Source of the DNA: Oscillospiraceae bacterium
GTDB lineage: Bacteria; Bacillota; Clostridia; Oscillospirales; Ruminococcaceae
Length of the DNA: 44,432 bases
Direction: 5' to 3'
Assembly (NCBI GenBank): GCA_028689635.1
Contig: JAQVCU010000012.1
Span: 1-44,432, forward strand
Part shown: piece after piece, positions 16,028 to 24,542 of the stretch
How positions within the stretch are numbered: position 1 is the stretch's first letter
Layout: the number at the start of each line of letters is the position of its first letter
Notes under the pieces: generated by a model
The model's database searches: none
What the model saw: only the letters and a program-made list of their open reading frames with translations
What the model was told of the DNA's origin: nothing
Position numbers and translations under genes: made by a program

Positions 16028-17620
16028 TCAGCCCAAAGATGCTTTAATAAACTCGCGGAACAGCGGATGGGCGTGGTTGGGGCGGCTTTTGAATTCCGGA
16101 TGGTACTGGACGCCGACGTAAAACGGGCGCTCAGAAAGTTCAACCGCCTCCACCAGGCGTTTGTCGGGGGAGGTTCCGGAAATGGTGAGTCCCGCTTTTT
16201 CCACCGCTTCCCGATAGCTGTTGTTAAATTCGTAGCGGTGACGGTGGCGCTCCATAATCTGGGGGCGGCCATAGGCCCGCTCCATGGTGGTGTTGTCCAG
16301 GATGTTGCAGGGATAAGCGCCCAGGCGCATGGTGCCGCCTTTGGGCAGGTTCCCCTGTTGGTCGGGCATCAGGTCGATGACCGAATGGGGGCCGTCCTTG
16401 TAAAACTCGCTGGAGTTGGCGTCCCGCAGGCCCAGCACATGGCGCGCAAATTCGATCACAGCGATCTGCATGCCAAGGCAGATGCCAAAATAGGGCTTGT
16501 TGTGGGTGCGGGCGTATTCCGCCGCCGTGATCATCCCCTCGATGCCGCGTTCGCCAAAGCCGCCGGGCACCAGAATACCGTCGAGGCCGCCCAACAGCTC
16601 CTCCGCTGTCTCCGCGGTGACATGCTCGGCGTCGATCCAGTGGATATCCACCTCCGCGCCGTTTTCAAACCCGGCGTGGCGCAGGGCCTCCGCCACCGAA
16701 AGGTAGGCGTCGTGAAGCTTGACATATTTGCCCACCAGCCCGATGGTCACCTTGCGGCTGATGCTGTTGATGCGCTGCAGCATCTCCATCCAATCCCCCA
16801 TCTCCGGGGCGGGCAGATCCAGTTTCAGCTCCCGGCAGACGATATCGGAAAGATGCTGTTCCTCCAGCATTAGCGGCGCTTCGTACAGCACCGGCACCGT
16901 GATGTTCTGGATCACACAGTCGGGGCGCACATTGCAGAAAAGGCTGATCTTCTGCCGGATGGATTCGTCGATGGGCTCGTCGCAGCGGGCGATGATGATG
17001 TTCGGCATGATCCCCAGGGACTGCAGTTCCTTGACAGAATGCTGGGTGGGTTTGGATTTGTGCTCCCCGGAGCTTTTGATATAGGGCACCAGGGTGACGT
17101 GCATAAAGATACAGTTGTCCCTTCCCACCTCCAGGGATACCTGGCGGATGGCCTCCAAAAAGGGCTGGCTCTCAATATCGCCGGTGGTGCCGCCGATCTC
17201 GGTGATGACCACGTCGGCGTTGGTCTTTTTGCCTACGGAGTAGATAAAGCTTTTGATCTCGTTGGTGATATGGGGGATCACCTGCACCGTCTCCCCCAGG
17301 TATTCGCCGCCCCGCTCTTTGGTCAGGACATTCCAGTAGACTTTTCCCGTGGTAAGATTGGAAAATTTATTCAGATCCTCATCGATAAACCGCTCATAGT
17401 GCCCCAGGTCCAGGTCGGTCTCGGCGCCGTCCTCGGTGACGAACACCTCTCCGTGCTGATATGGGCTCATGGTGCCGGGGTCCACATTGATGTACGGATC
17501 CAGCTTTTGAGCCGCCACCTTCAGCCCTCTGGCCTTGAGGAGCCTGCCCAGGGAAGCCGCCGTAATGCCTTTTCCCAGGCCGGATACCACGCCGCCGGTT
17601 ACAAAAATATACTTGCTCAT
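16028..17620 (-). CDS. pyrG: CTP synthase
   Basis: 530 residues. It aminates UTP to CTP using ATP and glutamine. The N-terminal synthase domain opens with [25 protein letters not shown], followed by the conserved [21 protein letters not shown]. The C-terminal class I glutamine amidotransferase holds the nucleophile in FGICLGMQ (C381) and the His-Glu pair in YHPEF. ATG 17620 is the classic start; an ATG two codons upstream is possible. A 169-base leader with several hairpins separates it from dapF. Confidence 0.95.
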   Translation of the reverse strand: MSKYIFVTGGVVSGLGKGITAASLGRLLKARGLKVAAQKLDPYINVDPGTMSPYQHGEVFVTEDGAETDLDLGHYERFIDEDLNKFSNLTTGKVYWNVLTKERGGEYLGETVQVIPHITNEIKSFIYSVGKKTNADVVITEIGGTTGDIESQPFLEAIRQVSLEVGRDNCIFMHVTLVPYIKSSGEHKSKPTQHSVKELQSLGIMPNIIIARCDEPIDESIRQKISLFCNVRPDCVIQNITVPVLYEAPLMLEEQHLSDIVCRELKLDLPAPEMGDWMEMLQRINSISRKVTIGLVGKYVKLHDAYLSVAEALRHAGFENGAEVDIHWIDAEHVTAETAEELLGGLDGILVPGGFGERGIEGMITAAEYARTHNKPYFGICLGMQIAVIEFARHVLGLRDANSSEFYKDGPHSVIDLMPDQQGNLPKGGTMRLGAYPCNILDNTTMERAYGRPQIMERHRHRYEFNNSYREAVEKAGLTISGTSPDKRLVEAVELSERPFYVGVQYHPEFKSRPNHAHPLFREFIKASLG

Positions 17621-17668
17621 TTCCATCCCGTCCTTTTTGGCCGCCGCAGCGGCATAATTTATCCTGCG

Positions 17669-17725
17669 CCATGCCCGGGTTTCCCCGGGCATGGGACAAC
17701 CACAGAAGAATGGCATCCTCTGTGG
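17669..17725 (-). promoter_or_regulatory. Two leader hairpins upstream of pyrG
   Basis: CCATGCCCGGG (17669-17679) pairs with CCCGGGCATGG (17684-17694), an 11-bp perfect stem. CCACAGA (17700-17706) pairs with TCTGTGG (17719-17725). Neither is followed by a T run on the minus strand. They could be regulatory or stabilise the mRNA. In Bacillus pyrG is controlled by CTP-sensitive attenuation, but I do not see that exact arrangement here. Confidence 0.4.
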
Positions 17726-17747
17726 CTATGTTCGATCAAAACCATCC

Positions 17748-17780
17748 GGGCGCCTTTCAGGGAAAGGCCCCCCTTTTTTT
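17748..17780 (+). terminator. Plus-strand terminator-like hairpin downstream of dapF
   Basis: GGGCGCCTTTC (17748-17758) pairs with GAAAGGCCCCC (one mismatch), followed by seven T (17774-17780). Its polarity is plus, opposite to the genes on both sides. Confidence 0.5.
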
Positions 17781-17788
17781 CAGGAAGG

Positions 17789-18628
17789 TCAAAGTTCCAC
17801 CCAGCCCTCGAATACTTTAACCGCCGGGCCGGTCATAAACACCGTCTGTTCGGTGTATTCAATGATGAGATCCCCGCCGCGCAGATGGACGGTGACCGGT
17901 TCCCCCTTGGGACAGAACCCGTTTTCCACCGCCGCCACCACGCTGGCGCAGGCGCCGGTGCCGCAGGCCCAGGTCTCGCCGCTGCCCCGCTCCCACACCC
18001 GCATTTCCAGGGTATGCCTGTCGATCACCCGGATAAATTCCGTGTTCACCTGCTCGGGGAACGCCGGGTGGTTTTCAAAAGCGGGGCCGATCCGCTCTAA
18101 CTCCAGAGATTTAACCTCTGGCAGGAACAGCACGCAGTGGGGGTTTCCCATGGAAACACAGGTAACGGCATATTCTTTTCCGCCCGCCGCAAGAAAGACC
18201 GACACCGCCCGCTCTCCCGGGAATTTCGCCGGGATCAGGGCGGGGCGCAGCTCCGCCGGGCCCATATCCACCCGGGCCGTCTGTACCAGGCCGTCCTTGG
18301 GGAAAAGCTGCAGGGTCTTGATCCCGCTGATGGTCTCGATACGCACCCAGTCGCCGCAGATCAGCTTGTTGTCGTAAAGGTATTTGCCCACGCAGCGGAT
18401 GGCGTTGCCGCACATCTTCCCCTCGCTGCCGTCGGCGTTGAACATGCGCATTTTGACGTCCGCCGTCTCGGAGGGGCAGATGAGGATAATGCCGTCCCCG
18501 CCCACGCCAAAATGGCGGTCGGACAAAACCCGGCTTACCTCTTCGGGGTTTTCAAGGGGCTGCTCCAGGCAGTTAAAATAGATATAATCGTTGCCGCAGC
18601 CCTGCATCTTGGTAAATGAAAGCTTCAT
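17789..18628 (-). CDS. dapF: Diaminopimelate epimerase
   Basis: 279 residues. It converts LL-diaminopimelate to the meso form without a cofactor, using a cysteine pair. Both catalytic regions are visible: DGSEGKMCGNAIRCVGKYL and WERGSGETWACGTGACAS. The N-terminal MQGCGNDYIY and GGDGIILI segments are also canonical. It follows the ANTAR gene by 21 bases and may be part of the same long transcript as the nitrogen operon. That would tie DAP supply to glutamate, the DapL amino donor. Confidence 0.95.
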   Translation of the reverse strand: MKLSFTKMQGCGNDYIYFNCLEQPLENPEEVSRVLSDRHFGVGGDGIILICPSETADVKMRMFNADGSEGKMCGNAIRCVGKYLYDNKLICGDWVRIETISGIKTLQLFPKDGLVQTARVDMGPAELRPALIPAKFPGERAVSVFLAAGGKEYAVTCVSMGNPHCVLFLPEVKSLELERIGPAFENHPAFPEQVNTEFIRVIDRHTLEMRVWERGSGETWACGTGACASVVAAVENGFCPKGEPVTVHLRGGDLIIEYTEQTVFMTGPAVKVFEGWVEL

Positions 18629-18649
18629 GCCGTTTCCCTCCCTGCAATG

Positions 18650-19219
18650 TTATGTTTCGTAGGTCTTCAGGATATTCATGGCCACCTCCCGGCGGGTGAT
18701 CCGCAGATCCATGGCCTGCTTTTCGATGTAGCGGTGGGCCTGGGGCTCCGTCATTTTCAGGTATTGCATCAGGGCGTATTTGGAACGGTCTACCAGGCGG
18801 ATCTCCTCGATTTTTTTTTGCAGCTGCAGGTTTTCATCCCGCAGGCCGCGCAGGCGCCGCCGGGAGACGGTGACCAGCTTGACCGCCTGAAAAAACAGCT
18901 GCCGGTTCATGGGCTTTGCCACCACCGCCACGCCGTAGTCCTCCACTTTGGCCGAAACGCTGTCCGCCACCTCGTTTTTCACCAAGATCAGCACCCCGGA
19001 AGCGGAATTTTCCGCCGCATACAGGGAAAAATCGTGGCCAAACTCGTCGGGCAGCGGGGCGTCCACAATGATGAGGTCGTACTCCGCAGCCAGCAGCATC
19101 CGCCGCGCCTCCGCGCCGTTTTCCGCCACCGTGACCTGGGAAAAATCGGAGGAGATGAGCAGGGAAGTAAGGGCTTCCCTGCTTTTATCCCGCCCGCAGA
19201 CGAGCAGCACGCTGTTCAT
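18650..19219 (-). CDS. ANTAR-domain RNA-binding regulator with degenerate receiver
   Basis: 189 residues. Residues 1-115 form a CheY-like receiver. D53 and K102 are conserved, but the acidic pair after the first strand is replaced (VLLVCGR, C8-G9) and the Ser/Thr switch is V80/K81. A coiled-coil linker follows. The C-terminal ANTAR domain contains LVDRSKYALMQYLKMTEPQAHRYIEKQAMD and ITRREVAMNIL. ANTAR proteins bind paired hexaloop hairpins in nascent leaders and prevent termination, as NasR and EutV do. It is the last nitrogen gene of the cluster, and matching leaders occur at 27.3 and 27.6 kb. ATG 19219 is chosen for its 8-base spacing from GGAGGT; GTG 19225 would be too close. Confidence 0.9.
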   Translation of the reverse strand: MNSVLLVCGRDKSREALTSLLISSDFSQVTVAENGAEARRMLLAAEYDLIIVDAPLPDEFGHDFSLYAAENSASGVLILVKNEVADSVSAKVEDYGVAVVAKPMNRQLFFQAVKLVTVSRRRLRGLRDENLQLQKKIEEIRLVDRSKYALMQYLKMTEPQAHRYIEKQAMDLRITRREVAMNILKTYET

Positions 19220-19261
19220 GACCACAAACCTCCCTTCCTGCCTGTTGGACGCCGGACAAAA

Positions 19262-20581
19262 TCAGATGCAGCGGAAATATTCTTCAAATTCAAACTTCTG
19301 CTGATCCGCCGCGGCAAAGCAGCGGTTCCACTCGCCGGATTTATCCGTCAGGATCCGCTCCAGGGTCTTTTCGTCCATGACCGAGCGCACGAACTCGCTC
19401 TCCGCCGCCGCCTCGATGGCTTCCCCCAGATCCTTCGGCAGCTTTTCCAGTGCGCCCAGCACCGCGTCCGAAGCCGTGTAGAGGTCGATATCTGTGCTGG
19501 CCGGCAGGGTCAGCTTGTTCCGGACGCCGTCCAGCCCCGCCCGGATGATCAGGGCAAAGCCGAGATATTGGCTGCAGGCGGGGTCCGGGGAGCGCAGCTC
19601 CATCCGGGAAAGCTCCCCCTTGGCCGCCGGGATCCGCACCAGCTGGGAGCGGTTCTGCCGGGACCAGGTGACATACCGGGGCGCTTCAAAGCTGCCCAGG
19701 CGCCGGTAGGAATTGGTCAGAGGGTTGAGAAACAGCGTGATCTCCCGGATGTGCCGCAGCACCCCGGCGATAAAGGCCTCCGCCTCAGGGTCGTACTCCC
19801 CTGCCCCCCCGCGGAAAAGGTTGACGCCGTTGCGCACCAGGGAGAGGTTCACATGCAGGCCGCTGCCGCTTTTTTCCGGCAGGGGCTTGGGCAAAAACGA
19901 GGCGTAAAGCCCGTTGTTCACCGCCACGGCCTTTACCACAGACTGGAAGGTGACCAGGTTGTCGGCTGCGGAAAGGGCGTCGGAATAGCGGATGTCGATC
20001 TCGTTCTGCCCCGGGCCCTGCTCGTGATGGGAGGTCTCCGGATGCAGCCCCATCTGTTCCAGGGTCAGGCAGATATCCCGGCGGACGTTTTCCCCCTTGT
20101 CCAGAGGCGCCACGTCAAAATACCCCGCCTGATCTTGAGGTCGAAGGGTTGGCTCCCCTTTTTCATCCAGCTCAAAAAGATAGAATTCGCACTCCGGCCC
20201 CACCCGGCACTGCAGGCCCATCTCCTCGCCAAGGCGCACCGTCTCCCGAAGGAAATTGCGGTTATCCCCCGCAAAGGGCGTGCCGTCCGGGTGACGGATA
20301 TCGCAGAAAAAGCGGGCCACCCGCCCCTGCTGCGGCCGCCAGGGCAGTACCACCAAAGTCCCCGGATCCGGGAAGAGGAACAGGTCGGAAGCCTCCACGT
20401 TCATAAAGCCGCGGATCGCGGAAGCGTCAAAGGAGATTCCCTGTTCAAAGGCCCGGGGCAGCTCCTGCGCCAAAATGGAAATGTTTTTCAGCCGCCCAAA
20501 AATATCGCAGAAAGCAAGGCGGATGAACTTGACGTCGTTCTCCTCCACAAACTGCAGTACTTCCTTCATCGTGTAATCCAT
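19262..20581 (-). CDS. glnA: Glutamine synthetase, type I
   Basis: 439 residues, the size of the GSI-alpha class of Gram-positive bacteria. It makes glutamine from glutamate, ammonia and ATP. Motifs seen are FCDIFGRLK near the N-terminus, the metal-binding VGPECEFYLFE, the GQNEIDIRY segment, the catalytic GSGLHVNLSL and the glutamate-binding NPLTNSYRRL. The adenylylation tyrosine region of GSI-beta is absent. The start is ATG 20581, 5 bases after GGAGGT. It lies between the GXGXG subunit of glutamate synthase and the ANTAR gene, completing a GS-GOGAT operon. Confidence 0.93.
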   Translation of the reverse strand: MDYTMKEVLQFVEENDVKFIRLAFCDIFGRLKNISILAQELPRAFEQGISFDASAIRGFMNVEASDLFLFPDPGTLVVLPWRPQQGRVARFFCDIRHPDGTPFAGDNRNFLRETVRLGEEMGLQCRVGPECEFYLFELDEKGEPTLRPQDQAGYFDVAPLDKGENVRRDICLTLEQMGLHPETSHHEQGPGQNEIDIRYSDALSAADNLVTFQSVVKAVAVNNGLYASFLPKPLPEKSGSGLHVNLSLVRNGVNLFRGGAGEYDPEAEAFIAGVLRHIREITLFLNPLTNSYRRLGSFEAPRYVTWSRQNRSQLVRIPAAKGELSRMELRSPDPACSQYLGFALIIRAGLDGVRNKLTLPASTDIDLYTASDAVLGALEKLPKDLGEAIEAAAESEFVRSVMDEKTLERILTDKSGEWNRCFAAADQQKFEFEEYFRCI

Positions 20582-20649
20582 AATCAACCTCCGCTGTTTT
20601 TCCCCGCTCCGTGACAAAACCGTCCGCCGGGGCCGGTCCTCAGAAAGAC

Positions 20650-20683
20650 AATATGATATACCGGAGACCCGATATATCATATT
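20650..20683 (-). promoter_or_regulatory. Inverted repeat overlapping a -10-like element upstream of glnA
   Basis: AATATGATATA (20650-20660) is the exact complement of TATATCATATT (20673-20683). The inner bases extend the stem to a tetraloop. A TATAAT on the minus strand (20681-20686) overlaps one arm. It could be an operator for an internal glnA promoter, an RNA hairpin or a weak terminator after the GXGXG gene. Confidence 0.45.
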
Positions 20684-20692
20684 ATACATGTT

Positions 20693-21415
20693 TTAATTGT
20701 GTGTATAAAGCTGTTTGTACGGGTTTTTTGTATCCGGAGCCAGCACATAGAAATCGGCGTTCAGGATCTCGTCCCGATCGGCGCCAAATTTCTGGCAATA
20801 CTCTTCGATATAAGGGAGGAACTCCTCCAGATCGGCGGCCTCCGCCTTTTTGGAGATGACCTGCCGGGGCAGGTCGTAGGGCGGCTCGCTGCAGCGCAGC
20901 AGCATCTTGCCCCCGTGCATCCCCGTGCCGCAAAAATAGCCCACCGGCGGTTTGCCGCCGCAGCCGCGCCCCAACACGATGATGGTGCCGCCAGCCTGGT
21001 ACTCGCCCAAAAAGCTGCCTGCGGCCCCGCCGATGACCAGCACCGGGTGCTTTGTCTCATAGGCCTTCATGTGGATGCCCGCGCGATACCCCGCGTTGCC
21101 TTCCACAAAGATCTTTCCGCCGCGCATGGCGTAACCGGCGGCGTCTCCCGCCGAACCGTGGATCTCGATCTCGCCGTCGTTCATGGTGTCGCCGGTGGCG
21201 TCCTGGGCGTTGCCGTACACCCGCACCGTGGCGCCGTTGAGGTAGGCGCCCAGGGCGTTGCCGGGCACGCCGTGGATCTCGATCTCCTTATCCGAAAGGC
21301 CCGCGGCAATATAGCGCTGGCCCAGGCACCGCTCAATGACCACCTTGTGATCCGGCGAAGTGCGCACCGCGTCGTTCAGGTCTTTAAAATAGCTGCTTCC
21401 CGCTGTGATGTTCAT
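20693..21415 (-). CDS. Glutamate synthase GXGXG (GltB C-terminal domain) subunit
   Basis: 240 residues matching the C-terminal beta-helix domain of glutamate synthase as a separate protein. Repeated Gly-x-x-x-Gly turns are visible, such as VPGNALGAYLNG, YGNAQDATGDTMNDG, GSAGDAAGYAMRGG and EGNAGYRAG. In large GltB this domain connects the amidotransferase to the synthase and lines the ammonia path. Here it is one of three split subunits, with 24.5-26.0 kb and 26.0-27.1 kb. The related formylmethanofuran dehydrogenase subunit C shares the fold, but the neighbours settle the assignment. Confidence 0.9.
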   Translation of the reverse strand: MNITAGSSYFKDLNDAVRTSPDHKVVIERCLGQRYIAAGLSDKEIEIHGVPGNALGAYLNGATVRVYGNAQDATGDTMNDGEIEIHGSAGDAAGYAMRGGKIFVEGNAGYRAGIHMKAYETKHPVLVIGGAAGSFLGEYQAGGTIIVLGRGCGGKPPVGYFCGTGMHGGKMLLRCSEPPYDLPRQVISKKAEAADLEEFLPYIEEYCQKFGADRDEILNADFYVLAPDTKNPYKQLYTHN

Positions 21416-21464
21416 CGATCAAAACTCCATTCCGCCGCCGCGCGGCCATATTCAAAAATCCAGC

Positions 21465-22694
21465 TTACCGCCGGCTGCCCAGCTGGCGAAGCCGCTCTGT
21501 CTTCGAGAAGGCCATCAGCTGAGGCTTTTCCTTGATCAGGTCAAAATCCACCGACGCCAGCGGAGTGCGGTTGCGGATGAGGGCGGTGTAGATCCCGGCC
21601 CGCTCCACGCTGCCCAGCAGCAGATATCCTTTGAGCACGCCGTCCCCGGTCACCAGTTTTTTGTAATCTGCGCCCTTTTGCACCACGTATTCTTCCCCGT
21701 CATAGCTTCCGGCGGTGATCATGTGGTACCCAAAAAAGCCGATGGCGTTCATGGGGATGGCCCGGTCGTAGAGTTTTTCGCCCCCGGCCATGTTGACCCC
21801 GGCAGCCTCGCCCTGCATATAGGCCCCCGGCAGCAGCGCCAATACCTTGCGCTCTCCCGTGGTGATGTCGAGGCTCTCGGTGCAGTCCCCAGCGGCGTAG
21901 ATGTCGGGCAAAGTGGTGGCGCAGCGCTCGTCAACGGTGACGCCGCGGCCCACCGCCCCACCGGCCTTTTGTACCAGTTCCACGTTGGGACGCACGCCCA
22001 CCGCCACCACCAGCACGTCAAAATCCTGCTGGGTCTTATCGGTCAAAACCGCTGTGCCTCCGCAAAAGCGTTCCACACTGCGGGAGAGGAAAAACCTCAC
22101 GCCATGCTTTTCGATCTGTTTTTGCACCAGGGCGGCGGCGGTCTCATCCAGAATACTGGGCAGCACCCGGCCGGCCATATCCACCACCGAGACGCTGGCC
22201 ACCCGGGCGGCGATGCCCTCGGCACACTTCAGGCCGATGAGCCCGGCCCCGAGGATCAGCACCCTGGTCTGGGGGGTCAAAAGGGCCTCCAGGGCCAACG
22301 CGTCGTCCAGGCTGGAAAAGGTACAGCGGTTTTCTACCCCATCCAGGCCCTCGATGGGGGGGACGAAGGGGTGGGAACCGGTAGCCACCAGCAGTTTATC
22401 GTAGGGCAAACAGGCCCCGTCATCCAGGGTGACGGTCTTGCCCGCAGGGTCTATCTCCACCGCGGCGCGGCCGGGCAGAAAGCGGACTCCGTTATCGCTG
22501 TAAAAGGAATCCGGACGGTATTTCATCTTTTCCCGGTCGGTCTTTCCCAGCAGCAGATAGGAGATGAGGGGACGGGAATAGGTGTGGTGCCCCTCCCGGG
22601 AAACCACGGTGATCTCGCCCTCCCGGTCGACCGAGCGGATCCCTTCGACGCAGCCCACAGCGGCGGCGGAGTTGCCGATAATCACATATTTCAT
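21465..22694 (-). CDS. FAD-dependent NAD(P)H oxidoreductase (glutamate synthase electron-donor component)
   Basis: About 409 residues of the pyridine nucleotide-disulfide oxidoreductase class related to NADH:rubredoxin reductase and NirB. The FAD fold is at the N-terminus (YVIIGNSAAAVGCVEGIRSV), the NAD fold in the middle (RVLILGAGLIGLKCAEGIA) and the second FAD motif in LPDIYAAGDCTES. No redox-active disulfide is evident. With the polyferredoxin upstream it probably feeds NAD(P)H electrons through iron-sulfur clusters to the FMN subunit. ATG 22694 is chosen because AGGAG then has usable spacing. It begins 5 bases after the ferredoxin stop. Confidence 0.88.
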   Translation of the reverse strand: MKYVIIGNSAAAVGCVEGIRSVDREGEITVVSREGHHTYSRPLISYLLLGKTDREKMKYRPDSFYSDNGVRFLPGRAAVEIDPAGKTVTLDDGACLPYDKLLVATGSHPFVPPIEGLDGVENRCTFSSLDDALALEALLTPQTRVLILGAGLIGLKCAEGIAARVASVSVVDMAGRVLPSILDETAAALVQKQIEKHGVRFFLSRSVERFCGGTAVLTDKTQQDFDVLVVAVGVRPNVELVQKAGGAVGRGVTVDERCATTLPDIYAAGDCTESLDITTGERKVLALLPGAYMQGEAAGVNMAGGEKLYDRAIPMNAIGFFGYHMITAGSYDGEEYVVQKGADYKKLVTGDGVLKGYLLLGSVERAGIYTALIRNRTPLASVDFDLIKEKPQLMAFSKTERLRQLGSRR

Positions 22695-22699
22695 CTTCC

Positions 22700-23125
22700 T
22701 CACCTCTCCTCAAAAACGATGGCCTGGTTCGGGCAGCCGGTGACGCAGGCGGGGGACCCGCCGCGCTGGACGCAGAGCTCGCATTTTTGGATCACCCCGT
22801 CGGGGGAAGGGCTCACCGCACCGTAGGGGCAGGCGAGGATGCAGGTATAACAGCCCACGCATTTTCCCTGGTCGATCTCGATGACTCCGTCCACTGCCTT
22901 CAGGGCCCCGGTAATGCAGCTTTTGACGCACAGCGGCTCGGTGCAGTGGCGGCAGGAAACCGCGAAGGAAACCGCGTTTTTCTCTTCGATGCGGATGCGG
23001 GGGTGGATGGTGATGTTTTTCAGCGCTTTGACCATGTCGTCCTTACCGGAATTGGCAAAGGCGCAATAGTATTCGCACAGATGGCATCCCAGGCACCATT
23101 TTTCATTGACGTAGATTCGTTTCAT
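22700..23125 (-). CDS. 4Fe-4S polyferredoxin of the glutamate synthase cluster
   Basis: 141 residues of the HycB/DMSO-reductase subunit B type. Four cysteine clusters are visible: CLGCHLCEYYC, CRHCTEPLCVKSC, CVGCYTCILAC and CELCVQRGGSPACVTGC, enough for about four [4Fe-4S] clusters. It is expected to carry electrons between the adjacent FAD oxidoreductase and the FMN-binding synthase subunit. ATG 23125 follows GGAAAGG. Its leader contains a long-range hairpin that reaches the ribosome site (23139-23198). Confidence 0.88.
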   Translation of the reverse strand: MKRIYVNEKWCLGCHLCEYYCAFANSGKDDMVKALKNITIHPRIRIEEKNAVSFAVSCRHCTEPLCVKSCITGALKAVDGVIEIDQGKCVGCYTCILACPYGAVSPSPDGVIQKCELCVQRGGSPACVTGCPNQAIVFEER

Positions 23126-23138
23126 CGGTATCGCCTTT

Positions 23139-23198
23139 CCCCAGCGGCAAAGTTGCCCAGGCCGCGCTTTGCCGGCCAGCCACACGCCGCCGCTGGGG
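23139..23198 (-). promoter_or_regulatory. Long-range hairpin in front of the ferredoxin gene
   Basis: CCCCAGCGGC (23139-23148) is complementary to GCCGCTGGGG (23189-23198). An alternative 7-bp stem GGCAAAG/CTTTGCC (23146-23152/23167-23173) is nested and partly exclusive. On the mRNA the 3' arm runs directly into the GGGGAAAGG ribosome site of the ferredoxin gene. Confidence 0.4.
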
Positions 23199-23214
23199 GG
23201 CTGTGACCACGAGG

Positions 23215-24489
23215 TTATTTCATTTTCACGTAGGCCTGCCTGTCCGCCCCAACGGAGACGTAGGTCACGGGGCAGCCGACGGATCTTTCAATATATGCGA
23301 TGTAGTCCAGAGCCGCTTGGGGCAGCTCCTCCTTTTTCCGGCAGGCGCTGATATCGCAGTTCCAGCCGGGAAGGTATTCCACAATGGGCTTTGCAATGTT
23401 CAAAAGGTCGCCGAAGGGGAACTCCTCCGTCACCTGGCCGTTCACCTCGTATTTGGTGCATACAGGGATGCGGTCAAGATAGGAGAGGATGTCCATTTTG
23501 GTCAGCGCCAGCTCGTCGGCGCCCTGTACCCGCACGCCATAGCGGGAAGCCACCACGTCGAAGGGGCCTACCCGGCGGGGACGCCCTGTGGCGGCGCCGT
23601 ATTCGCCTCCGGCGGCCCGCAGGGCCTCCGCTTCATCCCCAAACATCTCGGCGGTAAAGGGCCCTTCGCCCACGCAGGTGGAATAGGCCTTCATAATGCC
23701 GATGGTGCTGTCCAGCTTCTGGCCGGGGATCCCGGCGCCGATGGGGGCATAAGCCGCAATGGTGGAGGAGGACGAGGTAAACGGATAGATGCCGTAGTCG
23801 ATGTCGCGCAGAGCGCCCAGCTGGGCCTCAAACATCACCTTTTTGCCGTCTTTCAGGGCCTGGTTCAGGTAAAGCCCGGTATCGCAGATGTGCTCCTTCA
23901 AAGGCTCACCGTAGGTCCGCAGCCATTCCAGGATGCTCTCCAGGGTGATGTCCGGCGCGCCGTAGCCGCGGTGGATGATGATGTTTTTCCAATCCACGAT
24001 CCCCTCCAGACGTTTTTTCGTCGTCTCGGGGTACAGCAGGTCGCCCATGCGGATGCATTTTTTCAGATATTTATCGCCGTAGACCGGCGCGATGCCCCGG
24101 CGGGTGGAACCGTATTTGGCGTCGCCCAGACGGTCCTCCTCCAGGCAGTCCTGCTGCACATGGTAGGGCAGGCAGATGATGGCCCGGTCGCTGATCTTCA
24201 GGTTCTCGGGGGAAATTTTGACGCCGGCTTCCCGCAGGCGGCCGATCTCCCCGCAGAGATGCTGCAGGTCGATGACCATGCCGGTGCCCATGATGTTGAC
24301 CACCTCGGGGCGGAGGATACCGGAGGGAAGCAGGTTGAGGACAAACTTGCCCAGATGGTTGATGACGGTGTGCCCGGCGTTGTTGCCGCCCTGATAGCGG
24401 GCGACAATGTCGTAGTCGGAGGAAAGCAGGTCCACCATGCGGCCCTTGCCCTCATCTCCCCAGTTGATTCCAACGATTGCGGTTAACAT
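23215..24489 (-). CDS. purA: Adenylosuccinate synthetase
   Basis: 424 residues. It joins IMP and aspartate using GTP, the first committed step to AMP. The N-terminal P-loop-like GINWGDEGKGRMVDLLS and the GGNNAGHTV segment are diagnostic. Further family segments are RGIAPVYGDKY and IGAGIPGQKLDSTIGIMKAYSTCVGEGPF. The start is ATG 24489 after AGGAGG; the frame is open upstream but lacks a site. Its position between the FMN subunit and the electron-transfer genes of glutamate synthase is unusual and suggests shared control by nitrogen status. Confidence 0.95.
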   Translation of the reverse strand: MLTAIVGINWGDEGKGRMVDLLSSDYDIVARYQGGNNAGHTVINHLGKFVLNLLPSGILRPEVVNIMGTGMVIDLQHLCGEIGRLREAGVKISPENLKISDRAIICLPYHVQQDCLEEDRLGDAKYGSTRRGIAPVYGDKYLKKCIRMGDLLYPETTKKRLEGIVDWKNIIIHRGYGAPDITLESILEWLRTYGEPLKEHICDTGLYLNQALKDGKKVMFEAQLGALRDIDYGIYPFTSSSSTIAAYAPIGAGIPGQKLDSTIGIMKAYSTCVGEGPFTAEMFGDEAEALRAAGGEYGAATGRPRRVGPFDVVASRYGVRVQGADELALTKMDILSYLDRIPVCTKYEVNGQVTEEFPFGDLLNIAKPIVEYLPGWNCDISACRKKEELPQAALDYIAYIERSVGCPVTYVSVGADRQAYVKMK

Positions 24490-24542
24490 TTGACAAATAC
24501 CTCCTAAAATCTGCGTCCGACGGAAGGCCGACGGGCAGACCG

